From Pseudorhizobium flavum (GTDB lineage Bacteria > Pseudomonadota > Alphaproteobacteria > Rhizobiales > Rhizobiaceae), in NCBI RefSeq assembly GCF_902502825.2, contig NZ_LR723670.1:3130001-3194000 (forward strand): a stretch of DNA of 64,000 nucleotides, read 5' to 3'. This document shows, piece by piece, positions 18,162 to 26,496 of the stretch. Under the pieces are notes generated by a model. The model saw only the letters and a program-made list of their open reading frames with translations, was not told the origin of the DNA and did not search any database. The position numbers and the translations under genes were made by a program. Every line of letters begins with the position of its first letter. The stretch's first letter is position 1.

Positions 18162-19602
18162 GCAGTCCCGTCAGGTCGAGATGCTGTTCCATGTGGGCTG
18201 CAAGCCGATCCAGGATCGCATCGATGCCAGCTTCATAGTCTATCCCAGCAGGTTCGGCACCGAGTCGCTGCAGCCAGGCCGTCCGCTGGCGGTCGTTTGT
18301 GAAGAGCCCATGCAGGTAGGTGCCTACAACCTGACCATCCGCGGACATGGCTCCGTCCGCCGATCCCGAGAACTCCGCAAAAGGTCGCCCGCAATCCGGC
18401 CCCTTGGTTCGCCCGATATGCATCTCATATCCGTGCAGCGGTTCATCGTCGAAGCTTCGTCCCGTTACCGACTCCAGTCTCTTGTCGCCGGCAAGCACCG
18501 TATCGACCTGAAGCAGACCGAGCCCTTCGACGCGATCAGGCGTGCCTTCAATTCCCTCGGGATCGGCGATGGTTCGCCCCAGCATCTGATAGCCGCCGCA
18601 CAGACCAAGCACCCGCCCTCCCCTGCGCACATGTGCGCGGATGTCGACGTCAAGTCCGCTCGCCTTCAGCACCTGAAGGTCCGCAATCGTCGCCTTGGAG
18701 CCCACGAGCAGCACGAGATCACAGTCTCCGGGTATGGTCTCGTCCGGCCGCAGACGAATCAGCTCCACGTCGGGCTCGGCCTCGAGCGGGTCGAGATCGT
18801 CGAAGTTGGAGACATGGGGCAGGATCGGAACGGCAATCCTGACCTTGGCGCCGGTCTTTCTCGTTCTTTCAACGTGAACGCCGAGCGCATCCTCCGCAGG
18901 CAGACGGACCGCATCCGCGAAGAAGGGCAGCAGGCCGATGGCTTGCCAGCCTGTCAGGCTGCTGATCGTGGCCATCCCATCGGCAAACAGGGAGGGATCG
19001 CCCCGGAAGCGGTTGACGATGAAACCCTCGATCATGCGGGCGTCGTCCTCTGGGAGGACGAGCTTGGTGCCGGCAATACTGGCAATCACGCCGCCGCGGT
19101 CGATGTCGCCGATCAAAACAACAGGGACGTCGGCCTCACGTGCGAAACCCATATTGGCTATGTCATTGCGGCGGAGATTGACCTCGGAAGCACTGCCGGC
19201 TCCCTCCACCAGAACAAGATCCGCCTGCTCCTTCAGGATGCCGAAACTTTCCATCACCCGCGGCATGAGCGTCGGCTTGATCGTTTGGTACTCCACTGCT
19301 TTTGCATTCCCCGACACGCGCCCCTGGACGACCAGTTGCGCACCCACCTCGCTTTGCGGCTTGAGCAGAACCGGATTCATGTGGACGCTCGGAGAAACGC
19401 CGGCAGCTCTTGCCTGCAGGGCCTGAGCACGGCCGATCTCGCCGCCGTCTTCAGTGACGGCTGCATTATTGGACATATTCTGCGGCTTGAACGGCAAGAC
19501 TCTCAGCCCGCGCAGCGCGAAGGCGCGGGCAAGCCCCGCCACGACCAGAGACTTGCCCACGTCGGAGCCTGTCCCCTGGAACATCAGCGCCCGAGCGACC
19601 AT
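18145..19602 (-). CDS. cobQ: Adenosylcobyric acid synthase (CobQ)
   Basis: CobQ amidates carboxylates b, d, e and g of adenosylcobyrinic a,c-diamide with glutamine as donor. The 485-residue protein has an N-terminal dethiobiotin-synthetase-like ATPase domain ([14 protein letters not shown]) and a C-terminal triad glutamine amidotransferase domain with the Cys nucleophile in [10 protein letters not shown] and a His in GTYLHGLF. It starts 1 base after the cobO stop and is probably the last gene of the riboswitch-controlled leftward operon cbtB-cbtA-cobO-cobQ. Confidence 0.97.
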   Translation of the reverse strand: MVARALMFQGTGSDVGKSLVVAGLARAFALRGLRVLPFKPQNMSNNAAVTEDGGEIGRAQALQARAAGVSPSVHMNPVLLKPQSEVGAQLVVQGRVSGNAKAVEYQTIKPTLMPRVMESFGILKEQADLVLVEGAGSASEVNLRRNDIANMGFAREADVPVVLIGDIDRGGVIASIAGTKLVLPEDDARMIEGFIVNRFRGDPSLFADGMATISSLTGWQAIGLLPFFADAVRLPAEDALGVHVERTRKTGAKVRIAVPILPHVSNFDDLDPLEAEPDVELIRLRPDETIPGDCDLVLLVGSKATIADLQVLKASGLDVDIRAHVRRGGRVLGLCGGYQMLGRTIADPEGIEGTPDRVEGLGLLQVDTVLAGDKRLESVTGRSFDDEPLHGYEMHIGRTKGPDCGRPFAEFSGSADGAMSADGQVVGTYLHGLFTNDRQRTAWLQRLGAEPAGIDYEAGIDAILDRLAAHMEQHLDLTGLLRLAR

Positions 19603-19603
19603 G

Positions 19604-20218
19604 TCAGAACTCGATACCAGCCTGTGCCTTCACGCCGGCTTTGAAATGGTGCTTCACCAGCGTCATCTCGGTCACCAGATCTGCAGCGTCCATCAGCAGG
19701 GGCTTGGCGTTCCGGCCGGTCACCACAACATGGAGATCGGGTCGTCGCGCCGTCAGCTCCGCCACAACCCTCTCCAGGTCGAGATATTCATAACGAAGTG
19801 CGATGTTGAGTTCGTCCAGGACCAGCAGGCCGATGCTGTCGTCGGCCATAAGCTCCCGCACCTTGTCCCAAGCGCGTTCGGCCGCGGCGATGTCGCGCTT
19901 CAGATCCTGAGTCTCCCAGGTGAAGCCTTCGCCCATGGTGTGCCAGACAACGCGGTCTCCGAAAGCCGCAAAAGCCGGCTGTTCGCCCGTGGACCAGGCT
20001 CCTTTGATGAACTGGACGATACCGACCCGGCGATTATTGCCGAGCATCCGCAATGCAAGCCCGAAGGCTGCCGTCGACTTGCCTTTGCCCGGGCCGGTAT
20101 GAACCATGAGAAGACCCTTCTCCAGGGTCTTCTCGGCCACTTCCGCATCCTGAACAGCCTTGCGATTCGCCATCTTTGCTCGATGGCGCTCGACCGCTGC
20201 ATCGTCGACCGGCTTCAC
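19604..20218 (-). CDS. cobO: Cob(I)yrinic acid a,c-diamide adenosyltransferase (CobO/BtuR/CobA-type)
   Basis: This enzyme transfers the adenosyl group from ATP to the corrin cobalt. The 204-residue CobO/BtuR-family protein has the unusual P-loop [12 protein letters not shown] (about residues 41-52) after an N-terminal helix. The conserved [12 protein letters not shown] and [15 protein letters not shown] stretches are present. Its start overlaps the cbtA stop by 4 bases (ATGA), which ties cobalt uptake to corrinoid adenosylation in one transcript. Confidence 0.97.
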   Translation of the reverse strand: MKPVDDAAVERHRAKMANRKAVQDAEVAEKTLEKGLLMVHTGPGKGKSTAAFGLALRMLGNNRRVGIVQFIKGAWSTGEQPAFAAFGDRVVWHTMGEGFTWETQDLKRDIAAAERAWDKVRELMADDSIGLLVLDELNIALRYEYLDLERVVAELTARRPDLHVVVTGRNAKPLLMDAADLVTEMTLVKHHFKAGVKAQAGIEF

Positions 20219-20961
20219 CGGACGGCCACGCGGTCGGAGTGCTCCGCAACCACGTCCTCGCCGGACCGGAACCTCTCACGCAAAAGCGCGGCGGAGGCAC
20301 CGAGCACAGCCCAGAAGACGAGGTTGGTCGCATAAACGGCGTTCACGAAACGCGCATGCAGTTCGTGTGGCACGGCAGTCTCGTGGCTCACCGGCAGCGG
20401 CGCCCCAACAAGATGCGGAGCAATCAGCAGCACGACCGCAAGCGCTGCCAGTCCCGCCGATTGGCTATAGACAAGCAGGCCGAGAGCGAGGCCGGTCGAA
20501 ATCACGGTTGCCATCCACCAGACCTGACGCGGCCCGAGTTCGGCAGCAGGCATCCCCGGCAACTCAGGCGGGAGGCCGAGGCCAGGCGCAAGGCTGACGG
20601 TCACGAAGCCCGCAATCCCCAACAAGAGACCCCGGCGCCAACCTCTGATGCCACCCAGTGCTTCTGCAATGGATAAAAGGACAAGACCGAAACCGATGCC
20701 GGCCAGCATGTTTGCACCTGCCGTATAGATGAGGCGTTCGGCGCCATCCGCGGGCATCCAGGCTTCTTCCTCGGCTTCCAGGGCAGCAGGTTCCGTGGCG
20801 GAAATCCCTTCGCCCGCCGCAACAGGATCGCCGGCGCCTTCGAAGGTTTCAGCCTCCATGATCAGGGGAATTGTGGAGAAGCTTTGCATGGCCGTCAGCA
20901 GCAGTCCGGACAAAAGCCCGGCGACCACCGCCGTGAAAACGATGTTACGAAACAGCGACAT
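20215..20961 (-). CDS. cbtA: Cobalt transporter subunit CbtA
   Basis: CbtA is a membrane protein found with CbtB, usually under B12 riboswitch control, and predicted to take up cobalt. It has 248 residues and about five hydrophobic segments, the first in LFRNIVFTAVVAGLLSGLL. An acidic periplasmic loop (EAETFEGAGD... EEEAW) lies between the first two. I chose the ATG at 20961 (MSLFRNIV); the open frame upstream overlaps cbtB in another frame. cbtB ends 11 bases upstream and cobO begins within the stop codon. Confidence 0.93.
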   Translation of the reverse strand: MSLFRNIVFTAVVAGLLSGLLLTAMQSFSTIPLIMEAETFEGAGDPVAAGEGISATEPAALEAEEEAWMPADGAERLIYTAGANMLAGIGFGLVLLSIAEALGGIRGWRRGLLLGIAGFVTVSLAPGLGLPPELPGMPAAELGPRQVWWMATVISTGLALGLLVYSQSAGLAALAVVLLIAPHLVGAPLPVSHETAVPHELHARFVNAVYATNLVFWAVLGASAALLRERFRSGEDVVAEHSDRVAVR

Positions 20962-20972
20962 GTTGAAAGTCC

Positions 20973-21149
20973 TCAGTGGCAGGGAAAGGCCAGAGAATGG
21001 CGCGAATCGTGAGCAGCGTTGTGGACGACGTCCATGTGTGAAAAGCCGACAAACCCCACGACAAACAGCCCAAGCAGGGCGGACATGCTGAGAGAGAGCG
21101 TCCTGGAAGTTGAGGTCACGGCAATGTTTGAAGCCAATTTGGTCGTCAT
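20973..21149 (-). CDS. cbtB: Cobalt transporter subunit CbtB (58 residues)
   Basis: This short gene reads MTTKLASNIAVTSTSR, then a single transmembrane helix (MSALLGLFVVGFVGFSHMD), then a His-rich tail ending HSLAFPCH. The one-helix plus C-terminal histidine layout is diagnostic for CbtB, whose histidines are thought to bind cobalt. It is the first gene downstream of the leftward cobalamin riboswitch and lies 11 bases before cbtA. Confidence 0.93.
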   Translation of the reverse strand: MTTKLASNIAVTSTSRTLSLSMSALLGLFVVGFVGFSHMDVVHNAAHDSRHSLAFPCH

Positions 21150-21200
21150 GGATCTGTCCTTTCACCCTCCACCCGAGGGTCGTTGATCTTCACTCGCCGC

Positions 21201-21358
21201 CGGCAGGTCTCCTGGCTTGCGGATCATGCGCTCGACGCCCGCCTTCCCGGGACCTCCCAGTGGCTTGTGGACGCGAGCTCTCCGCTTACAGTTGCGGGGG
21301 CAGCCGTGGCATTGACCTCTGGTCTCACCACGTTCCCTCTGGGCCCGAACAGGCACCA
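21201..21358 (-). promoter_or_regulatory. Cobalamin (B12) riboswitch controlling cbtB-cbtA-cobO-cobQ
   Basis: Reading the minus strand, the class hallmarks occur in order: GGTGCC for P2, GGAA and GGTG, CAATGCC, the core GGCTGCCCCCGCAACTGTAA, GCCACTGGGA, CCGGGAAGGCGGG, and the B12 box (AGCCAGGAGACCTGCC, 21201-21217). The box ends about 50 bases before the cbtB start, so repression of translation or early termination by adenosylcobalamin is likely. Confidence 0.95.
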
Positions 21359-21451
21359 GCGACAAGGTCACTATAGCCAAAATGGTCGCCCGGGCAATCA
21401 CCTTCGCCGCATTGACACGAGAGCCGCAGCAGGCTTACTGACATTTCAGAC

Positions 21452-21618
21452 GGTCCTGTCCGGCAACGGAACAGGCTAAAAGGGAATGCGGTGCGATCCT
21501 TAGGGTCAATGCCGCGGCTGCCCCCGCAACTGTAATCGGCGAGCCACTGCAAACGAGCCACTGGGCAAACCTGGGAAGGCAGCAGGAGGTCAGGACCCGA
21601 GAGCCAGGAGACCTGCCG
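21452..21618 (+). promoter_or_regulatory. Cobalamin (B12) riboswitch controlling the DUF1636-cobW-cobN-cobGHIJ operon
   Basis: The plus strand carries a second complete cobalamin element: AGGGAATGCGGTG, then GTCAATGCCGCGGCTGCC, CCCGCAACTGTAATCGG, GCCACTGGGCAAACCTGGGAAGG and the B12 box AGCCAGGAGACCTGCC (21602-21617). The first downstream gene starts about 117 bases later. It is divergent from the riboswitch at 21201-21358, with under 100 bases between their 5' ends. Confidence 0.95.
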
Positions 21619-21734
21619 TCGACAAAAATACGCTTCTCCGGGCGGGGTGCTCCGGGCGAGGCGAACATCACGATGATCGGCATTGCTGGGTCGTCCCGCG
21701 CCCCACCGATATTGAGAATGGCAGGAGCGCGGCC

Positions 21735-22127
21735 TTGTGTTACGACCGATCCAGCGAAGCAGATGTTACCATTTTCGTATGCACGAACTGCCGTGATGCG
21801 TCTGATGGCGACTTGCGTCCGGGCGTCGCCCTGATCGCAGCCCTGCGCGAAGCGACCGCGGACAAGCCGTTGAGCGTGAAGCCGGTGACCTGCCTCGCAA
21901 ACTGCCAGAAGAGCCCCAGCGCCGCCTTCTCCCACCGCACCGGATGGTCGTACGTATTCGGTCATCTGAGCGTCGAAAGTGTCGAGGACATTGTCACCGG
22001 CGCGATGATGCTTGCGGACGACGAGCGCGGCTTCCTTCCGCTTCGCGGCCGCCCCGCCTGCCTCCGCGGCAACGGGATGTCAGCGCGCATTCCACCCTTC
22101 CATCATCACGAGGATATGCCCGTATGA
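21735..22127 (+). CDS. DUF1636 metal-binding / ferredoxin-like protein preceding cobW
   Basis: The 130-residue protein has the pattern CTNCRD near its N-terminus and CLANCQKSP in the middle, the four-cysteine arrangement of the DUF1636 family, which resembles thioredoxin-like [2Fe-2S] ferredoxins and travels with CobW in cobalamin loci. No in-frame ATG lies before the first conserved strand. A TTG at 21735 preceded by GGAG is the best start. The C-terminus is His-rich (FHHHEDMPV). Its stop overlaps the cobW start as ATGA. A role as metal or redox partner of CobW is inference. Confidence 0.85.
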   Translation: MCYDRSSEADVTIFVCTNCRDASDGDLRPGVALIAALREATADKPLSVKPVTCLANCQKSPSAAFSHRTGWSYVFGHLSVESVEDIVTGAMMLADDERGFLPLRGRPACLRGNGMSARIPPFHHHEDMPV

Positions 22128-23161
22128 GCGTCAACCTGAAGCGAGTCCCATGCACCGTCGTCACCGGCTTCCTGGGAGCGGGCAAGACAACCCTGATCCG
22201 CCACCTCATCGAGAACCTGGACGGCAAGCGCGTGGCGATCATCGTCAATGAGTTCGGCGATGTCGGCGTTGATGGCGACGTCCTGAAGGGTTGCGGCATC
22301 GAAAGCTGCCCGGAAGAAAACATCATCGAGTTGGCCAATGGTTGTATCTGCTGCACGGTCGCCGATGATTTCGTGCCGGCGATCGAAAAGATCCTAGCTC
22401 GCGAGCCACGCGTTGATCATATCCTCATCGAAACCTCCGGTCTTGCTCTGCCAAAGCCGCTTGTCCAGGCATTCCAGTGGCCGGCAGTAAAGGCGCGCGT
22501 AACGGTGGACGGGGTCGTTGCCGTCGTCGATGGACTGGCATTGGCAGAAGGCCGCGTGGCCGACGATCATGAAGCACTGGAGGCGCAACGGCAGGCGGAC
22601 GATTCGATCGACCACGACAATCCGGTCGAGGAGGTCTTCGAAGACCAGATCGCATGCGCCGACATGATCGTTCTGACCAAGAGCGACCTCCTCGGCAGCG
22701 ACGGTTTGTCGACCGCAAGGGAGCGCGTCGCAGCGCACCTGCCACGGGCGGTGAAGATCGTCGTCAGCGCCAACGGTACCGTCGACCCGGCGGTCCTGAT
22801 CGGCCTCGGTCTCGCCGTCGAGGACGACATCGAGAACCGCAAGACCCATCATGACGACGAGTTCGATCACGAGCATGACGATTTCGACAGCTTCGTGGTG
22901 GAACTCTCTTCCGTGGCGGATGCCGAAGAGCTTGCGCGCAAGATCGCAGCCACCGCCGAGGCAGAGAATGTGCTTCGCATCAAGGGCTTCGTGGATGTCA
23001 CCAACAAGCCTATGCGCCTGCAGGTCCAGGCAGTAGGATCGCGCGTCAATCACTACTTCGATCGTGCCTGGACGCCTGGCGAGAAGCGCGAAAGCCGCCT
23101 CGTCGTTATTGGCGAAAAGGGGATGGATCGCGCCGCCATCGAAAGGATGCTTGCCGCCTGA
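22124..23161 (+). CDS. cobW: CobW, G3E-family metal-trafficking GTPase for cobalamin synthesis
   Basis: CobW is a G3E P-loop GTPase linked to aerobic cobalamin synthesis, thought to deliver cobalt to the CobNST chelatase. It carries Walker A GFLGAGKTT (about residues 15-23), the metal-binding CICC of the ANGCICCTV motif, a base-recognition LTKSD and an acidic/His-rich stretch (HHDDEFDHEHDDFD, near residue 245). I chose the ATG at 22124, which gives 345 residues; the longer upstream frame is the shadow of the DUF1636 gene. cobN begins 11 bases after the stop. Confidence 0.96.
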   Translation: MSVNLKRVPCTVVTGFLGAGKTTLIRHLIENLDGKRVAIIVNEFGDVGVDGDVLKGCGIESCPEENIIELANGCICCTVADDFVPAIEKILAREPRVDHILIETSGLALPKPLVQAFQWPAVKARVTVDGVVAVVDGLALAEGRVADDHEALEAQRQADDSIDHDNPVEEVFEDQIACADMIVLTKSDLLGSDGLSTARERVAAHLPRAVKIVVSANGTVDPAVLIGLGLAVEDDIENRKTHHDDEFDHEHDDFDSFVVELSSVADAEELARKIAATAEAENVLRIKGFVDVTNKPMRLQVQAVGSRVNHYFDRAWTPGEKRESRLVVIGEKGMDRAAIERMLAA

Positions 23162-23172
23162 GGCTCTGAAAG

Positions 23173-26100
23173 ATGCATATCCTGGCCACCACATCGTCGT
23201 CTCTGGATGACCTTATCGAACCCGTGGACCTTGATCAGTCACCGGCAGACGTGGTGGTCCTGTCTTTCTCCGGCAGCGACCTAAACGGGCTATCCGCCGG
23301 CTGGGATAGACAGGGGATGGTGTCGCTGTCGGTGGCCAACCTCAGCGAGCTGCGGCATCCCATGTCGGTCGATCTTTGGCTCGACAAGACGGCGTCGCGG
23401 GCGAAGGTCATCCTGGTTCGCATTCTGGGAGGGTATGACCGCTGGCAGTATGGAGTGGAGGAACTGTCCCGGCTTGCCCGCCATAAACGCCTGAAGCTCG
23501 TCCTGCTGCCCGGCGAATGCAGTGTCCGGGATGATCGTTTGGCGGCCGCATCAACTGTGAGCTCGCAGGAGCAGGCGGCGATCCTTGCCTGCTTCCGTGA
23601 AGGCGGCCCGGACAATATGCGCCTGCTCGCGCATCGACTGGTCGCCCTCGCCGCAGATCGGACTGTCGAGCCGGGCGCTGCTACCGCAATGCCCAAGGCT
23701 GGCTTCTACCGGCCTGGGCTGGGTATTGTCGAACTCACGGAGCTGCTGGAAGGACGCGAGGAGACTGCGCCGCGGCTACCGATCATCTTCTACCGTTCCA
23801 TGCTTCTCGCCGACGATGTGGCGCCGATAGATGCCCTGTTCGCCGAGCTGGAGAGGCGGGGCCTTGCTCCCCTTCCGATCTTCGTCGGCGGATTGAAGGA
23901 TGCCGGCTCGCTCACGTTCGCGGAGCAGGCCCTTCGATCGGTCCGCCCCGATGCCATTCTCGCGGCAACCGCCTTCGCGAGCGGAACCGACGGCGATGGA
24001 CACACGCTCTTCGATCACATCGGCGTCCCGGTCTTCCAGATCATCGTCGCGACCACACAACGCAGCGGCTGGCTTGAGGGACGGCGCGGGCTCAATCCTT
24101 CCGATCTTGCCATGCATGTCGTCCTGCCCGAACTCGACGGACGGATTCTGGCCGGTGCCATATCCTTCAAGCACGGCACCAATTCATCCAATCTGGTGAA
24201 CAGCCCGGAGCTGGAACGCATAGAAGCGGTCGCGGACCGGATCGCCCGATTTCTGAGGCTCCGCTCAACGCCACGACGGGAGCGCAAGCTGGTGTTGATC
24301 CTGCCGGATTATCCGAGCGCCCCTGGCCGAACCGGATATGCCGTGGGTCTGGATGTGCCGCAAAGCGCCTTGGAGATCCTCCGCATGCTACGGGAGGCCG
24401 GCTATCACGTCGACGACCTGCCCCTATCGCCGCGTGATCTGCTCGACCAGGTAGAGAAAGGCGGCCGAGGGCTCTCGCTGGCAACCTACCGGTCGCGGCT
24501 TGCCGCCTGCCCCCCCGATGCTCGTGACGCGGTGGAAGCTGCCTGGGGACCGGCCGATGAGGATCCGGACCTCACCGGGGACTCCTTCCACGTTCGCGGC
24601 GCCTGCTTCGGTAACATCACCGTTGCGCTGGCGCCGGATCGCGGGCGCAATGCCGATCGCCGCGCCGACTATCATGATCCGGCTCTCCCCCCGCGCCATG
24701 CGCTGTTGGCCTTCGGCTGGTGGATGGCGGATGACTGGGGCGCTCACGCCATCGTGCACATAGGGGCTCACGGAACGCTCGAATGGCTGCCGGGCAAGAA
24801 TGTAGCGCTTTCACGGAACTGCTTCCCAGAGATCGTGACCGGCGGTGTGCCGGTCATCTATCCTTTCATCGTCTCGAATCCGGGAGAGGCAGCCGTTGCC
24901 AAGCGTCGGATCGCAGCCGTTACCCTTGGCCACCTGCCCCCCGTCCTGACCGATGCTGGACTGTCCGACGATCAGAAAAAGCTTGAGCTGCTTGTCGATG
25001 AGTACAGTCAGGCGGACGGGCTCGATGGTCGCCGTCGGGATCGTCTGGCAAGGCTGATCGTCGAGCAGGCCCACGAGATCGGCATCGCAGCGGACGTGGG
25101 CATTTCCCCCGACGACGATCCAGACAGCGCCCTCACCCGTATCGACGCGTTTCTCTGTGACCTGAAGGACCTCGCCATCAAGGACGGTCAGCATGTCTTT
25201 GGGTCGGTTGCGCCGGGGGACGATGACGCTCTGCGAGTCGAAAGCGCGGCGAGCGAGCGGGAGGGGCTCCTCGCTGCCTTGGACGGCCGGCATGTCCGGC
25301 CCGGGCCGTCCGGTGCCCCCTCGCGCGGCCGCCGGGATGTGATGCCAACGGGGCGGAACCTGTTTGCTACCGATCCCCGCACCTTGCCGACGCCGACGGC
25401 CTTCGAGCTCGGCAAGAAGGCCGCAGATGAAGTCCTTCGGCGCTATCTTCAGGACCATGGGGAATGGCCGACGAGCCTCGTCTTCGACCTCTGGGGCAGC
25501 GCCTCGCTTCGAAGCGGCGGCGAAGAGGTTGCGCAGGTGCTCGCGCTCATGGGTACGAGGCCTGTCCATGACGCCGCGACCGGTCGTGTCACGGGGGTCG
25601 AGGTCCTGCCTCCTGCTGCAATCGGTCGTCCGCGGGTCGACGTGACGTTGCGCATTTCAGGTCTCTTCCGGGACATGTTTCCGGCGCTGATTGCCTTGCT
25701 GGATGCGGCAGTGCGCGCGATCGCCGGCCGCGATGAGGCGCCTGGCGACAATCCCTTGGCGGAAGACGCGCGGCGCCTTGGCCATGTGCCCCTGCGCATC
25801 TTCGGATCCGCCCCCGGAAGCTTCGGGGCCGGCCTCGAGGATAAACTCTCCGACGGCACATGGAGCGAGCGGGAAGAACTCGGCCGCCTGTATCTTGATG
25901 CCACTAGCCACGCGTTTACGGGTGCCGACGGCGAGGCGACGGAGGCGCGCGGACAGTTCGCGAGCCGGGTGGAAGCAGCAGACCTGCTCGTTCACACGGG
26001 CGATGACCCTGGACGCGATCTTCTGGATGGCTCGGCAGACGTGGCGTTTATCGGCGGCTTTGCGGCCGCCGCCGCCGCACTGGGGAACAACGCCGAGGTG

Positions 26101-26496
26101 ATTGCCCTCGACACGACCGATCCGGCACGACCCCGCGCCCGCTCGATCACGGAAGCCATCACGCGCGTGGTGCGTGCCCGAGCCGTCAATCCGCGCTTCA
26201 TCGCGGGACAGATGCGCCATGGGCCGCGCGGTGCGGCTGAACTGGTAGAAACCGTTGACCGCCTGATCGGCTTCGCGGAGACGACCCGGGCCATCCCGCA
26301 GTCGCTGATCGAGGCGCTCTATGACGCCTACCTCGGCAGGCAGGAGGTGCGCGACTTCCTGCTGTCGCAGAACCCCAAAGGCGCCCGCTTCATGGCCGAG
26401 CGCTTCCGGTCGGCCCTGCGTCGCGGCCTCTGGCATCCTCGTCGGAACGCCGTGGATGCGGAACTCGAAATGCTGCTTGCGGAGCGCGTGTCATGA
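23173..26496 (+). CDS. cobN: Cobaltochelatase large subunit CobN (shortened central region)
   Basis: CobN is the porphyrin-binding subunit of the ATP-dependent CobNST complex, which inserts cobalt into hydrogenobyrinic a,c-diamide. The N-terminus (QSPADVVVLSFSGSDL) and the core (HIGAHGTLEWLPGKNVALS; GPSGAPSRGRRDVMPTGRNLF; DHGEWPTSLVFDLWGSA) match the family. At 1107 residues it is shorter than the roughly 1275 of the Pseudomonas denitrificans protein as I remember it. The difference falls around residue 680, where about 120-130 residues between HVFG and the GPSGAPSRG block are replaced by a short linker. No frameshift is seen. The start overlaps nothing; the stop overlaps cobG as ATGA. cobS and cobT lie outside the window. 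Confidence 0.95.
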   Translation: MHILATTSSSLDDLIEPVDLDQSPADVVVLSFSGSDLNGLSAGWDRQGMVSLSVANLSELRHPMSVDLWLDKTASRAKVILVRILGGYDRWQYGVEELSRLARHKRLKLVLLPGECSVRDDRLAAASTVSSQEQAAILACFREGGPDNMRLLAHRLVALAADRTVEPGAATAMPKAGFYRPGLGIVELTELLEGREETAPRLPIIFYRSMLLADDVAPIDALFAELERRGLAPLPIFVGGLKDAGSLTFAEQALRSVRPDAILAATAFASGTDGDGHTLFDHIGVPVFQIIVATTQRSGWLEGRRGLNPSDLAMHVVLPELDGRILAGAISFKHGTNSSNLVNSPELERIEAVADRIARFLRLRSTPRRERKLVLILPDYPSAPGRTGYAVGLDVPQSALEILRMLREAGYHVDDLPLSPRDLLDQVEKGGRGLSLATYRSRLAACPPDARDAVEAAWGPADEDPDLTGDSFHVRGACFGNITVALAPDRGRNADRRADYHDPALPPRHALLAFGWWMADDWGAHAIVHIGAHGTLEWLPGKNVALSRNCFPEIVTGGVPVIYPFIVSNPGEAAVAKRRIAAVTLGHLPPVLTDAGLSDDQKKLELLVDEYSQADGLDGRRRDRLARLIVEQAHEIGIAADVGISPDDDPDSALTRIDAFLCDLKDLAIKDGQHVFGSVAPGDDDALRVESAASEREGLLAALDGRHVRPGPSGAPSRGRRDVMPTGRNLFATDPRTLPTPTAFELGKKAADEVLRRYLQDHGEWPTSLVFDLWGSASLRSGGEEVAQVLALMGTRPVHDAATGRVTGVEVLPPAAIGRPRVDVTLRISGLFRDMFPALIALLDAAVRAIAGRDEAPGDNPLAEDARRLGHVPLRIFGSAPGSFGAGLEDKLSDGTWSEREELGRLYLDATSHAFTGADGEATEARGQFASRVEAADLLVHTGDDPGRDLLDGSADVAFIGGFAAAAAALGNNAEVIALDTTDPARPRARSITEAITRVVRARAVNPRFIAGQMRHGPRGAAELVETVDRLIGFAETTRAIPQSLIEALYDAYLGRQEVRDFLLSQNPKGARFMAERFRSALRRGLWHPRRNAVDAELEMLLAERVS

